A stretch of 64,000 nucleotides of DNA, taken from positions 1-64,000 of the forward strand of contig NZ_SLUI01000001.1 of the NCBI RefSeq assembly GCF_004339805.1, given 5' to 3'. The notes under the pieces were generated by a model. That model made no database searches. It was not told the DNA's origin and saw nothing but the letters and a program-made list of their open reading frames with translations. Made by a program: the position numbers and the translations under genes. The DNA comes from Anaerospora hongkongensis (lineage in GTDB: Bacteria; Bacillota; Negativicutes; Sporomusales; DSM-15969). Shown one piece after another: positions 16,072 to 23,877 of the stretch; the stretch's first letter is position 1, and the number at the start of each line of letters is the position of its first letter.

Positions 16072-16082
16072 TTTTATTTTAC

Positions 16083-17987
16083 TTACCAGGTTCCGCCGCC
16101 ACCGCCGCCGGAACCTCCTCCGCCACCGCTGCTTCCACCGTCCCCGGAGGAATCGTTATTGGTCATATTGCTTTCCAACGCAGCCAGTTCCTCGTTGGCC
16201 CAGTTGCTGAAATACAGAGTGGAATATAAATTGATGAACCTGCCTCTAAACCAATGAGGCGCTTCCAACTCCAGTCCGTCAAAAGTTTTCGCCCATATTT
16301 CGGACATATTGAACACATAAGCGTAAGCCAGCAAGGAGTAAAAGTAGCTGGAAGGCTGAGATCTGTTTTGTTGGCCTTTTTCCATCTGTTGTTTTAAAGC
16401 AATGACTTGGCTCAGCAGACGATTCCCGAATTCAGTGCGGCGCCGCGTAAAGGCTCCGGCGATACCGCAAACCCCGACGGCTAATACTGACAAACTGCTT
16501 TCGTTGTCAAGCGCATCTGCGTAAACAAGTAAGCCCAGCAGCATCCCCATCACAAGCAGCAGGCAAATCAGATTTGTCAGTTGACCGGAGATAGAGCCTG
16601 TGCCGTTTTTCCTCGCGTAATAACTAAGAAACCCAATAAGCGGAAATACCAAACAAGAAAGACCCAGCGTGCTTGCCGCAATAGTCAACCTGTCTGTCAG
16701 CGAATAGGCATCGCCAAACATTTTGGACACGACCAAGACAAGGCTTACCAGTGCTAACAGGTAACAGAGGTTCCGGGCTCTGCCGCTGGCAACGGTATAC
16801 AGCCGGCGGGCAGGCTCGGCAAAGTAATCCCTAATGGCGTTTGCTACCTTCGCCATTACACCTATGCATTGGGCTCGCAATGTTTCCGTTGATACACTCT
16901 CGCCGCTTATGAACAGTGCCTTAAACAGCGTCTGCTCATAGGGCTTCATCCCGTCATCCGCAGCCTTCTGCTTAATCAGAAACATTCTGCCGAATTCATC
17001 CGTTTCTACTACTAGGTAGCCTTTTTCGGCCCAATACAGCAGGAGCGCAATCCGGCCTCTTTTTTGAGCATCCCCGCCCAGGATATAGCCGGCCTCAGCC
17101 GGCGTAAACTCAGGCAGGGAGGCGTTAGTATCATATTGCTGCAGCCGGGGATTGCGGCCAAAGAAGAGAAACAGCAGTACGCTGACCAGCATAAAGTCCA
17201 CAGCTAGGCCGCTCCTGATAATGGCGGCAGCATCCTCAACGTTCCTAAAATAGCCTTGTGGCAGCTCCAGGCGGATGCTCAGCCTGTGCCCACTCGGCAG
17301 AACTTTGTTCACCGTACCTGAAATACGGTTTCCCTCAACCGTATAGGAAACCTCACTGCCGGCATCTTCGGTGTCGAACATAAAACGGATCTTGCTGGCA
17401 TCAAAAGCCTTAGGCATTTCGAAACTAAAGCTGATATTGCCAATATAGGTGTCCCATCCATCGCCAATCAAGTTGTAGTAAAGTTCGTCAAACTGCGGCA
17501 AGACATCACTGCCAAGAACATAATGATAGCGAATGACATAGCTTTGCTCTCCGGTAACCATTTGTCCGGCATCGCCGATTTTCAGCCGCAACTGATTGGA
17601 GTTTGCTTCCTTCTCCATAGGCAGAGGCTGGTTGTTCTTACCGTCAGTTACTGAAATATTAGTGATCTTAGCTTTTTGTGTATGGGCGATAGTTTCTTGA
17701 TTGATAAACCATCGCAGCTTATTCTTAATCGGAATATTCCTGTAAATACCATGCTTTGGCTGATCGAAGTAAGCGGTTATATTCTCCGTGACTTCCAGGA
17801 CATTATTGTCATGAACCTTCACCTGCACATCGTAGGCCGTAAGTTTATAGCCGTTAAACGCAAGGATGAGAGGATCAGGCTTAACAGGCTCTGCTGCCTG
17901 AGCTGCCGATACAGCAGGCAAAAAACAAAGTAATATCAGCAGTATGTGGGCTAAAACCAAAATGGAGGTGCCACTATATCGTCGCAT
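16083..17987 (-). CDS. DUF2207-family membrane protein
   Basis: 634 residues. A signal peptide (residues ~8-31, LVLAHILLILLCFLPAVSAA) is followed by a ~220-residue extracytoplasmic beta domain with the DUF2207 hallmark (AYDVQVKVHDNNVLEVTENI, then HGIYRNIP). A membrane segment follows at about 255-275 (VDFMLVSVLLFLFFG), then a cytoplasmic part and further hydrophobic segments near 410-510. The C-terminus is almost pure Gly/Ser ending GGGGTW, typical of the family. Function of DUF2207 proteins is unknown. It may be cotranscribed with the genes at 18710 and 18229, whose ends touch it. Confidence 0.88.
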   Translation of the reverse strand: MRRYSGTSILVLAHILLILLCFLPAVSAAQAAEPVKPDPLILAFNGYKLTAYDVQVKVHDNNVLEVTENITAYFDQPKHGIYRNIPIKNKLRWFINQETIAHTQKAKITNISVTDGKNNQPLPMEKEANSNQLRLKIGDAGQMVTGEQSYVIRYHYVLGSDVLPQFDELYYNLIGDGWDTYIGNISFSFEMPKAFDASKIRFMFDTEDAGSEVSYTVEGNRISGTVNKVLPSGHRLSIRLELPQGYFRNVEDAAAIIRSGLAVDFMLVSVLLFLFFGRNPRLQQYDTNASLPEFTPAEAGYILGGDAQKRGRIALLLYWAEKGYLVVETDEFGRMFLIKQKAADDGMKPYEQTLFKALFISGESVSTETLRAQCIGVMAKVANAIRDYFAEPARRLYTVASGRARNLCYLLALVSLVLVVSKMFGDAYSLTDRLTIAASTLGLSCLVFPLIGFLSYYARKNGTGSISGQLTNLICLLLVMGMLLGLLVYADALDNESSLSVLAVGVCGIAGAFTRRRTEFGNRLLSQVIALKQQMEKGQQNRSQPSSYFYSLLAYAYVFNMSEIWAKTFDGLELEAPHWFRGRFINLYSTLYFSNWANEELAALESNMTNNDSSGDGGSSGGGGGSGGGGGGTW

Positions 17988-18229
17988 CTTCCTTCATCAC
18001 CTTCCTGTTCTCCGCAAATATCAATCAAGCTCTTCCAGTACCGGCCGCCAGCCGGTGTCTCCCCTGCGGGCATCCACATTCTCAAACGACCAATACCGGG
18101 CGAAAGTGCTCCCCGCTTAAAGCTCCACTGTGGCCCGCCCTCAACCGTCTCTGAACACCATGACCAATCTTTTCTGCCCCTCAATATAGTGACCTGGCAC
18201 CCTGCACCACCCGGCAAAGGTACATTCAT
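17951..18229 (-). CDS. Small uncharacterised protein overlapping the DUF2207 start
   Basis: 92 residues from ATG 18229 (MNVPLPGGAGCQVTILRG) to a stop 36 bp inside the DUF2207 gene. The start lies 8 bp after the stop of the 157-residue gene, without a clear ribosome site, so reinitiation would be needed. Composition (G, W, P, R) is unlike a shadow frame and continues the beta character of its neighbour. A frameshifted extension of the upstream protein is an alternative. Confidence 0.45.
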   Translation of the reverse strand: MNVPLPGGAGCQVTILRGRKDWSWCSETVEGGPQWSFKRGALSPGIGRLRMWMPAGETPAGGRYWKSLIDICGEQEGDEGRCDDIVAPPFWF

Positions 18230-18236
18230 CAGAGGA

Positions 18237-18710
18237 TTATATTTCACTTGATTCTTCAGCGGAGAGTAGCTCATTCGTCTTCGCATTCTTAAAAAGAATG
18301 GTGTTATTTTGAACTCCGGCAAATAGATAGCCCTTGGCAGTTTCCATTTCCTGCACCTTAGCTTCGGTTGCCTCAAACAAGACTTTAATTCCCCAAAACT
18401 TCGGGTCATCCACAGCAAGACAATTTCCGCCGCGAATCCGTGACCAGTCTCCATACCCTTCATTACCTTCGGTCATATAAAAACGCGCTGCTTCCAAATC
18501 CTTGCGTACAAACCAGAGAGCACCGGTTTTTCGTAAAAACTCCTGCGGATTCCGGGCATACTCGGGATATATGTTTTCATTAATCGACTCTAACCGTTTA
18601 GCAGCATTCTCCAAGTTGATTTCCAAATTATTATCTTCGAATACTTTCTCCGACGACTGCCCCAAAACTTCCTGGACTACATTTGAAAGCAGTGAAAAGA
18701 AGCTTCCCAT
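18237..18710 (-). CDS. Uncharacterised protein
   Basis: 157 residues. Start placed at ATG 18710 (MGSFFSLLSNVVQEVLG), which has GGGGAGG 10 bp upstream; a longer frame would run through the box 5 promoter. N-terminal amphipathic helices, then a beta-rich part (GALWFVRKDLEAARFYM). No signal peptide. First gene behind box 5, probably cotranscribed with 18229 and the DUF2207 gene. Confidence 0.7.
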   Translation of the reverse strand: MGSFFSLLSNVVQEVLGQSSEKVFEDNNLEINLENAAKRLESINENIYPEYARNPQEFLRKTGALWFVRKDLEAARFYMTEGNEGYGDWSRIRGGNCLAVDDPKFWGIKVLFEATEAKVQEMETAKGYLFAGVQNNTILFKNAKTNELLSAEESSEI

Positions 18711-18752
18711 TACAATTGCCTCCCCATCCCATTGTGAAATGATTGTAAAAAA

Positions 18753-18808
18753 AGTATAGCGAACAGGATTTGTTTTGTATTGTAAAAAAACGACATCCTT
18801 TGATGTCG
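18753..18808 (-). promoter_or_regulatory. AraC-type box 5, -10 and overlapping hairpin
   Basis: Minus strand: ATGTCGTTTTTTTACAATAC, 22 bp, TATACT (18758-18753). CGACATC (18791-18797) and GATGTCG (18802-18808) form a hairpin whose T-run is the box T-tract, placed just after the stop of the AraC gene at 18839. The element can therefore end the regulator's own transcript and start the next. Confidence 0.75.
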
Positions 18809-18838
18809 CTGTACTTTTCAACCATTTTTGTTTGATTT

Positions 18839-19666
18839 TTAAATATGTAAATCTCTCCGTAATTCATTGGTCATATAAAAAAAATCCAGTTTTTTAATTT
18901 GCGCCGGCGTAAACCCGGACATTTTTTTAAAATCGCGGATCATATGTGCCTGATCCCAATAACCGGCATTCAAAGCCGCCTCTGTTAGATTATATTCGTT
19001 AAGCAGTTTAAAAACCTGATTAAACCGCAGTATTCCGACATATTCTTTGGGCGTAACTCCCATTACGGAAACGAAATCCCGCTGCAGCTGCCGGTACGAA
19101 ACAGCAAAATCACGTTGCAAAACCTCCGTTCCCTGATGCCAGGTTTGAGCCAATAAACCTGTTGCTTCGGCGATCCGCTGAAATTGTGAACTGTATCGCA
19201 CAGCTTGACAGCGAATCATTTGCTGCATAAAGCTTTCCGCTGTATGTATCCACCGGTTCATAGGCAATTCAAACAGCTGACGCCCCAATTGATAAAACGG
19301 ATTGAAGCTATCCAGTCTGACTGCTACTTCGGAAAACATCGAAGGCACCATTCCTGTCATCCGGTAATAAAAATTAAAATCCATATCAATGGTAAACAGC
19401 GCAAAATTCTTAAGGCTGCTGGTCAAAGGGACCTTGTTTAAACCGCTGACAAATGCATCGCCCGGTTTGATCGAAAACCCTTCATATTGGCAGCTGCCTT
19501 TGACCACATAAATCACATGAACATGCGGATCGGCAGGTGTCGTTGTACTGCCATTAGCAAACTCCCAATAGACATAGCGAAAAAGGCCCAGCGGTTTAAA
19601 TTCGGATTCGGCTTTCCAAAAGCCTTCCTCCCTGTTTTGATAGCATTCAAGCAAGTTTTGCACCAT
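18839..19666 (-). CDS. AraC-family transcriptional regulator
   Basis: 275 residues, ATG with AAGGAG upstream. N-terminal cupin-like sensor (residues ~20-125, FRYVYWEFANGSTTTPADPH, KPGDAFVSG), helical linker, and C-terminal AraC/XylS HTH pair (residues ~190-265: VSYRQLQRDFVSVMGVTPKE, then WDQAHMIRDFKKMSGFTPAQ). The second HTH carries the family's DQAHMxRxFKxxxGxTP signature. It is the full-length relative of the regulator at 11910 and lies next to box 5. This makes it the best candidate activator of the six-box regulon, though no effector can be read from sequence. Confidence 0.92.
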   Translation of the reverse strand: MVQNLLECYQNREEGFWKAESEFKPLGLFRYVYWEFANGSTTTPADPHVHVIYVVKGSCQYEGFSIKPGDAFVSGLNKVPLTSSLKNFALFTIDMDFNFYYRMTGMVPSMFSEVAVRLDSFNPFYQLGRQLFELPMNRWIHTAESFMQQMIRCQAVRYSSQFQRIAEATGLLAQTWHQGTEVLQRDFAVSYRQLQRDFVSVMGVTPKEYVGILRFNQVFKLLNEYNLTEAALNAGYWDQAHMIRDFKKMSGFTPAQIKKLDFFYMTNELRRDLHI

Positions 19667-19808
19667 TTGATTCCCGTCTCCTTGATTGAAAATAACCCTT
19701 ATATTTTTATATCGGCCAATTTATAAGTAAACTTTACAATCATTACTATATTTTTCATGTTTTTCTTATTACTTCCATATTTTAAACGCTGCCAGTGCAA
19801 AAAAGTAA

Positions 19809-19843
19809 CAGTTCCGAAGCATTTTTTTGCATTCAGAACTGCT
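19809..19843 (-). terminator. Rho-independent terminator
   Basis: On the minus strand CAGTTCTGAATGCA and TGCTTCGGAACTG pair around an A-rich loop and are followed by TTACTTTTTT. It is ~75 bp after the stop of the secreted protein at 19920. The rest of the 19667-19919 spacer is AT-rich and should hold the AraC promoter. Confidence 0.7.
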
Positions 19844-19919
19844 GCTTGTCTATCTGTTATTTACTTTATAAATTCATTCCCTATTATAATAGAAATTTCC
19901 TGCTCGTCTCAGCCATCCA

Positions 19920-20261
19920 CTATTGCAAATCGGCATGACTTTCCGGCTTTAATGTAATTCGCGATACTTCCTTCAGGTTTAACTTAGACCAATAGAATTT
20001 ATGTCCCTGTTCATCAATTACCATAAGGTTATAAAGATCTTGATCACCTTTATCCCAATGGACGGTAACCGTTTCATTATTTAAGATCACATTCATATTC
20101 AGTACATCTTCACCCCAATTGGCAGAATTAGCCGGAGCAAAGTGCACCTCATAAAAGTCAAAACCGGCTTTGTTAGTAATCTGCACATCGGAGGCTAACG
20201 CCGCTCTGGAACAGAATACCGTCAGCAAAAACGCTGCCAATACTACTATTTTTTTACTCAT
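19920..20261 (-). CDS. Small secreted protein
   Basis: 113 residues from ATG 20261 (MSKKIVVLAAFLLTVFC); an ATG two codons upstream is also possible but closer to the GAGAGGA ribosome site than usual. Signal peptide to about residue 24 (ALAS). The mature ~90 residues match a small beta-sandwich family seen in many bacteria: VQITNKAGFDFYEVHFAP, NWGEDVLNMNVILNNETVTV, YNLMVIDEQGHKFYW. Function unknown; presumably periplasmic or surface-exposed. Confidence 0.75.
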   Translation of the reverse strand: MSKKIVVLAAFLLTVFCSRAALASDVQITNKAGFDFYEVHFAPANSANWGEDVLNMNVILNNETVTVHWDKGDQDLYNLMVIDEQGHKFYWSKLNLKEVSRITLKPESHADLQ

Positions 20262-20377
20262 CGTCATTTCCTCTCTTCTATATTTGATTTATTTAAAATC
20301 CACCACTAAACCTCCTTGTAATGCATGCTCTCTATTCCCAACCCCAGTGCTCATCAGGCCAATTAAAAAGCATATTA

Positions 20378-21862
20378 CTATTGTTTTAGTTGCAATAGGA
20401 GCTGATTGATCGCCCAGCTAGCTGCCTGATCCTGCGGATTGATCTGCTGGGCTGCCCGGAAAGCGGACAAGGCCGCTTCATACTGGAGGTTTAGCTGGAA
20501 CCGATAACCGCTAGCCGTGAGATTAGCATAATGCTGCTGGATCTTAGCACCGTCGGCGCCGTAAAAATCCTCATAAATTACAGCAATCTTGGAAGCCAAA
20601 TATACCGCGTCCGGCAGCCGCCAGAGAACAGGCTGAATGATCCATTCACCGCGCATGTTCAAAATCCCGTATTTCTGCTCCCGGCAGACTGCGATATATT
20701 CGAGATCCGGGTTTTTAAAATTCAACTGTTTGATTTCATCAAAAACAAGCGGAAGAAGGAAAAGTCCGTTTCCATCCATTAGGCCGTATTTTCCGCCGCT
20801 GCTAATCCAGTAAAGCATCTGTCCGGGCTGCGAATTCCATAGCCGGACATCCTCATATTGCGGCGGTATCTTCATTTTGCCCAGGCGATTGATAAAACCC
20901 CAGCGGCCTTGGCTGACCACCTGTGCCAGCTTGCCCGAAAAAACGGCTGCCCGCTCAAACTGGGGCGCGATGACAACCTGGCCTTGCCTGTTTATATAAC
21001 CCCATTGCGCACCAAGTTTCACTGGCGCCAAATCCTGCTCGAAGCTGCCGGCTCCGTCAAATTGCGGCTCAATGACCAGCGAACCAGTCGAATCAATAAA
21101 ACCCCATTTGCCGTTTTCTTTGACTGCCGCCAGTCCTGAAAAAAAGCCAAGAGCCGCTTCAAACCGGGGTTCTACGGCCCAGCTTCCCACCTCTGACAGA
21201 TAACCCCACCTGCCATTTTGTGAGGCAGCAGCATAACCATTATAAAAGCTCGGCTTGGCATCCAGGTCAGGGGTAATCGTCAGATTCCCCTCCTTGTTGA
21301 CATAGCCCCATTTATTATTTATAACCACGGCTGCCAGGCCATTTTCAAATTCGTGCACGCTGTCAAATGCTGCCGGAACGGCAATCTGGCCCTTCCGGTT
21401 TAAAAAGCCCCACTGTCCGTTAATTTGAATACCAGCAAGCCCTTCCTTAAAAAGCTGCCCCGATTCTACAGTCCCAGGCATGGCGATGAACGCACCGCGT
21501 TCATCTATAAAGCCCCAGTCCTGCTCGGTCTGCACCATGGCCATCCCGTCCTGAAACGGACTGATCATCTGATATACCGGCTTGACAACAAAGCAACCTT
21601 TTTTGTCGATGACCCCAAATTTTCCGTCTTGCATCACCTTAGCCAGGCCATTCGCTTCAAAGGGAAGCGCTTGCTCAAAAGACGGTGGAATAACCCAGAC
21701 GCCGGTTTGCGGCACTATATAGCCATATCGCTGCCCTCCCGGTGTTTTTACCGCATAGGGATGAAGATCTTCCCTTATTTCAGCGTTTTTCCCCTTGGAG
21801 CCCGCCATCATTCCCACTGACAGGCAAGCAGTCAATAATAGGCTTATAACAAATTTTTCCAT
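20378..21862 (-). CDS. WG-repeat (KWG) secreted protein
   Basis: 494 residues. An N-terminal signal peptide with a possible lipobox (SLLLTACLSVG, Cys 14) is followed by about ten WG repeats (GxWGFIxxxGxxVIxPxFxxxxxFxxGLAxV) to about residue 385. A C-terminal helical segment resembles a TPR-like helix pair (FQLNLQYEAALSAFRAAQQI). WG repeats form beta-solenoids that bind proteins or the cell surface; the exact role is unknown. The first third has a decayed copy at 11256-11792. ATG behind GGAGCG. Confidence 0.9.
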   Translation of the reverse strand: MEKFVISLLLTACLSVGMMAGSKGKNAEIREDLHPYAVKTPGGQRYGYIVPQTGVWVIPPSFEQALPFEANGLAKVMQDGKFGVIDKKGCFVVKPVYQMISPFQDGMAMVQTEQDWGFIDERGAFIAMPGTVESGQLFKEGLAGIQINGQWGFLNRKGQIAVPAAFDSVHEFENGLAAVVINNKWGYVNKEGNLTITPDLDAKPSFYNGYAAASQNGRWGYLSEVGSWAVEPRFEAALGFFSGLAAVKENGKWGFIDSTGSLVIEPQFDGAGSFEQDLAPVKLGAQWGYINRQGQVVIAPQFERAAVFSGKLAQVVSQGRWGFINRLGKMKIPPQYEDVRLWNSQPGQMLYWISSGGKYGLMDGNGLFLLPLVFDEIKQLNFKNPDLEYIAVCREQKYGILNMRGEWIIQPVLWRLPDAVYLASKIAVIYEDFYGADGAKIQQHYANLTASGYRFQLNLQYEAALSAFRAAQQINPQDQAASWAINQLLLQLKQ

Positions 21863-21916
21863 TTTTACTTCGCTCCATATCTCTTATAAAATAGGAGGAC
21901 TAATAGCTCTAATGGC

Positions 21917-22276
21917 CTAATCATGCCGGAAGGGAGCCCGCCACTCTTTAACGCCGCGCTGTTTCAGAACTTCATGCGCTTTTTCCTCTGTCAGCCAGTA
22001 ATCATAAATCCAAACCTTGAACTCACGTTTCGCCGTCTCGTTATAAAGCTGCTGCAAACCCGGATGATCAAAGGTTCCACTGACTTTATCGCCCTCCTCC
22101 GGATCTTTTTCCTGATACCATTCCATTACGCTGTACCCCCGGTCTGTTTCCACAACGTAAAAATTTTCCCGAACATATACGACTGTGCCGGCTGCCGTGC
22201 CCGCAAAAGCATGAGCACTAAAAAGCATAAATAAAATACTGAATACGATTGCCTGTAAAAAAAATTGCCTGTTCAT
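21917..22276 (-). CDS. Small secreted protein
   Basis: 119 residues, start at ATG 22276 (MNRQFFLQAIVFSILFMLFS) with AGGAG upstream. Signal peptide to AFAG near residue 25. The mature part has GTVVYVRENFYVVETDRGYS and a KDPEEGDKVSG turn, an OB-like beta pattern, then a helical C-terminus (TEEKAHEVLKQRGV). A fragment of a close relative lies at 6009-6188. Probably downstream of the AIM24 gene but separated by a terminator hairpin. Confidence 0.72.
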   Translation of the reverse strand: MNRQFFLQAIVFSILFMLFSAHAFAGTAAGTVVYVRENFYVVETDRGYSVMEWYQEKDPEEGDKVSGTFDHPGLQQLYNETAKREFKVWIYDYWLTEEKAHEVLKQRGVKEWRAPFRHD

Positions 22277-22307
22277 TCTCTCACTCCTTTGTTCCAATAC
22301 AAGAAAG

Positions 22308-22325
22308 GCTGCCTTTCCAGGCAGC
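22308..22325 (-). terminator. Short terminator hairpin
   Basis: GCTGCC/GGCAGC around a 6-nt loop; on the minus strand it is followed by CTTTCTTGT. It follows the AIM24-family gene by ~50 bp. Confidence 0.5.
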
Positions 22326-22377
22326 ACAACTACAAGTTTCCCGCTGGCGGAAAAACGTATTATGATGTAGTTAGTTT

Positions 22378-23118
22378 CTATTCTTCCTGTTTTTTGGGTA
22401 TGGCCTGAATAATCTTGTCAGCCAGACGGCTGAACGGTATCGATTGCAGCCAGACAGTTCCGGGCCCGCTTACAGTTGCCAGAAACAGACCTTCCCCGCC
22501 GAAGAGCGCTGATTTAATTCCTTTTGCCATCTGGATATCATAGTGGACATCCCTGGTAAACGCAACCAGGCAGCCCGTATCTACCCGCAGCAGTTCTCCC
22601 GCTTCCAACTCTTTTTTAACGATTGTACCGCCGGCATGCACAAACACCATACCATCACCTTCCAGTTTCTGCAGAATGAAACCTTCGCCGCCAAACACAC
22701 CGGCCCCAAATTTTTGAGTAAATTCAACGCCGATAGCGACCCCTTGCGCCGCACACAAAAAACTGTCTCTCTGGCAAATGATCTTATCCTGATAGCCGGC
22801 TAAATTGATCGGTATAATCTGACCTGGATGGGGAGCGGTAAAAACTGCTTTTTGCTTGCCTGCCCCTGCATTCGTATAGGCAGTCATAAACAAGCTTTCG
22901 CCGGTCAGCAGCCGTTTGCCGGCGCCAAGCAGTTTGCCCATAAACCCTCCTGCTTGGTTTTTATCCGAACCATCGCCAAAAATCGTTTTCATTTCGATAC
23001 TGCTTTCCATAAACATCATTGCGCCGGCTTCCGCAATTACAGTCTCGCCGGGGTCCAGTTCGATTTCTACAATCTGCATATCCTGGCCGAAAATTTTATA
23101 ATCAATTTCATAGCTCAT
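22378..23118 (-). CDS. AIM24 / TIGR00266 family protein
   Basis: 246 residues, ATG behind AGGAGATG. Hallmarks of the family are visible: an N-terminal MSYEIDYKIFGQDMQIVEIE, the ExGAMMFME motif near residue 31, a GESLFMTAYTN block near 75, and LGGEGFILQKLEGDG-type repeats (GAGVFGGEGFILQ, KSALFGGEGLFLA). Members are soluble beta-barrel proteins of unknown function, often next to stress or membrane genes. Its gene starts 13 bp after the lipoprotein gene, so the two form an operon behind box 6. Confidence 0.92.
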   Translation of the reverse strand: MSYEIDYKIFGQDMQIVEIELDPGETVIAEAGAMMFMESSIEMKTIFGDGSDKNQAGGFMGKLLGAGKRLLTGESLFMTAYTNAGAGKQKAVFTAPHPGQIIPINLAGYQDKIICQRDSFLCAAQGVAIGVEFTQKFGAGVFGGEGFILQKLEGDGMVFVHAGGTIVKKELEAGELLRVDTGCLVAFTRDVHYDIQMAKGIKSALFGGEGLFLATVSGPGTVWLQSIPFSRLADKIIQAIPKKQEE

Positions 23119-23131
23119 ATTGCTTCATCTC

Positions 23132-23611
23132 CTATAAGACATTCAGATACTTGGCTGTGACTTCAGGCAATTTAGACTTATCGCCTTTGCCTGTCAGCAC
23201 ACCCCAGAATTCAACTTGTTTTCCAACTTTCGGCTCACGAACCATCGCCTTTTCAGTGGTTACCCATACAGCGTCAGTATCGGGGTATTGTATTTTCACC
23301 CGAACATTTCCAGTATTCATTTTGACTACTTCTTTTACAGGTCCAGACGCTTTAACCAATTTATTGACATATTGAGTATAGTTGGTATTTAAACCACGCA
23401 GCTCCAATTCCTTGCAGGAATCTTTAAAAGACTTTTCATCATTTTGCCCTGCTCCTGCAGTTTGCTGCTGTGCTGCCGGCTGGCTCTGGGCCTGAGGTTT
23501 TGTACCAGAGGAGCCGCAGCCGGCAAGAAGAATGCAGCCTGCTGCAACTATTGCGACAATACTGCCTAGCCTGCCATATTTTTCACTAAAGGTTTTTGGT
23601 TGCTCAAACAT
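23132..23611 (-). CDS. Lipoprotein with OB-like domain
   Basis: 159 residues, ATG behind AAGGAGG. A hydrophobic segment ends in the lipobox LLAGC (Cys near residue 32), followed by a Q/A/P-rich linker and a ~95-residue C-terminal beta domain (YTQYVNKLVKASGPVKEVVK, RVKIQYPDTDAVWVTT). The spacing resembles small OB-fold tRNA_anti-like lipoproteins, but this is a visual judgement. Predicted to be anchored outside the membrane. First gene behind box 6. Confidence 0.82.
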   Translation of the reverse strand: MFEQPKTFSEKYGRLGSIVAIVAAGCILLAGCGSSGTKPQAQSQPAAQQQTAGAGQNDEKSFKDSCKELELRGLNTNYTQYVNKLVKASGPVKEVVKMNTGNVRVKIQYPDTDAVWVTTEKAMVREPKVGKQVEFWGVLTGKGDKSKLPEVTAKYLNVL

Positions 23612-23653
23612 GATAAATCCTCCTTCACTCTTTTTCTATGTTTTATAGAGTCT

Positions 23654-23697
23654 ATCATATAAAAGTCAACAGGCTTTGTATTGTAAAAAAACGACAT
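23654..23697 (-). promoter_or_regulatory. AraC-type box 6 and -10 promoter
   Basis: Minus strand: ATGTCGTTTTTTTACAATAC, 22 bp, TATGAT (23659-23654), ~43 bp before the lipoprotein start at 23611. Last copy before the catabolic supercluster; none was found beyond it. Confidence 0.75.
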
Positions 23698-23804
23698 ACT
23701 AATAATTTTCTTCTAACGCATTGATCATTTTCAACTCCTGTTCATCAAGATTTCAAAGCCTATATCAACCTCAATCGGCTAGAACACTACCTCATTATGT
23801 ATTA

Positions 23805-23866
23805 GTTACAAACATAGTAAGGCCCCCCTTTGATAAGGAGAGCCTTACTATGTTTGTAACATTTTT
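23805..23866. terminator. Strong terminator after the citF/oadA set A
   Basis: A 19-bp perfect stem, with GTTACAAACATAGTAAGGC on the left and its complement ending at 23860, and a T6 run on the plus side. It is 12-70 bp past the stop of oadA copy A and separates the catabolic cluster from the accessory region. Confidence 0.85.
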
Positions 23867-23877
23867 TAATTTCACAT

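Noticed and set aside
17951-18463. 170-codon version of the small frame at 17951-18229
   Set aside because: Its first 78 codons overlap the 157-residue gene in another frame and look non-coding; only the last 92 codons are kept.
19732-19760. TTTACAAT on the plus strand as a seventh AraC-type box
   Set aside because: Lacks the ATGTCG half-site and has no -10 hexamer at 22 bp; no plus-strand gene follows.
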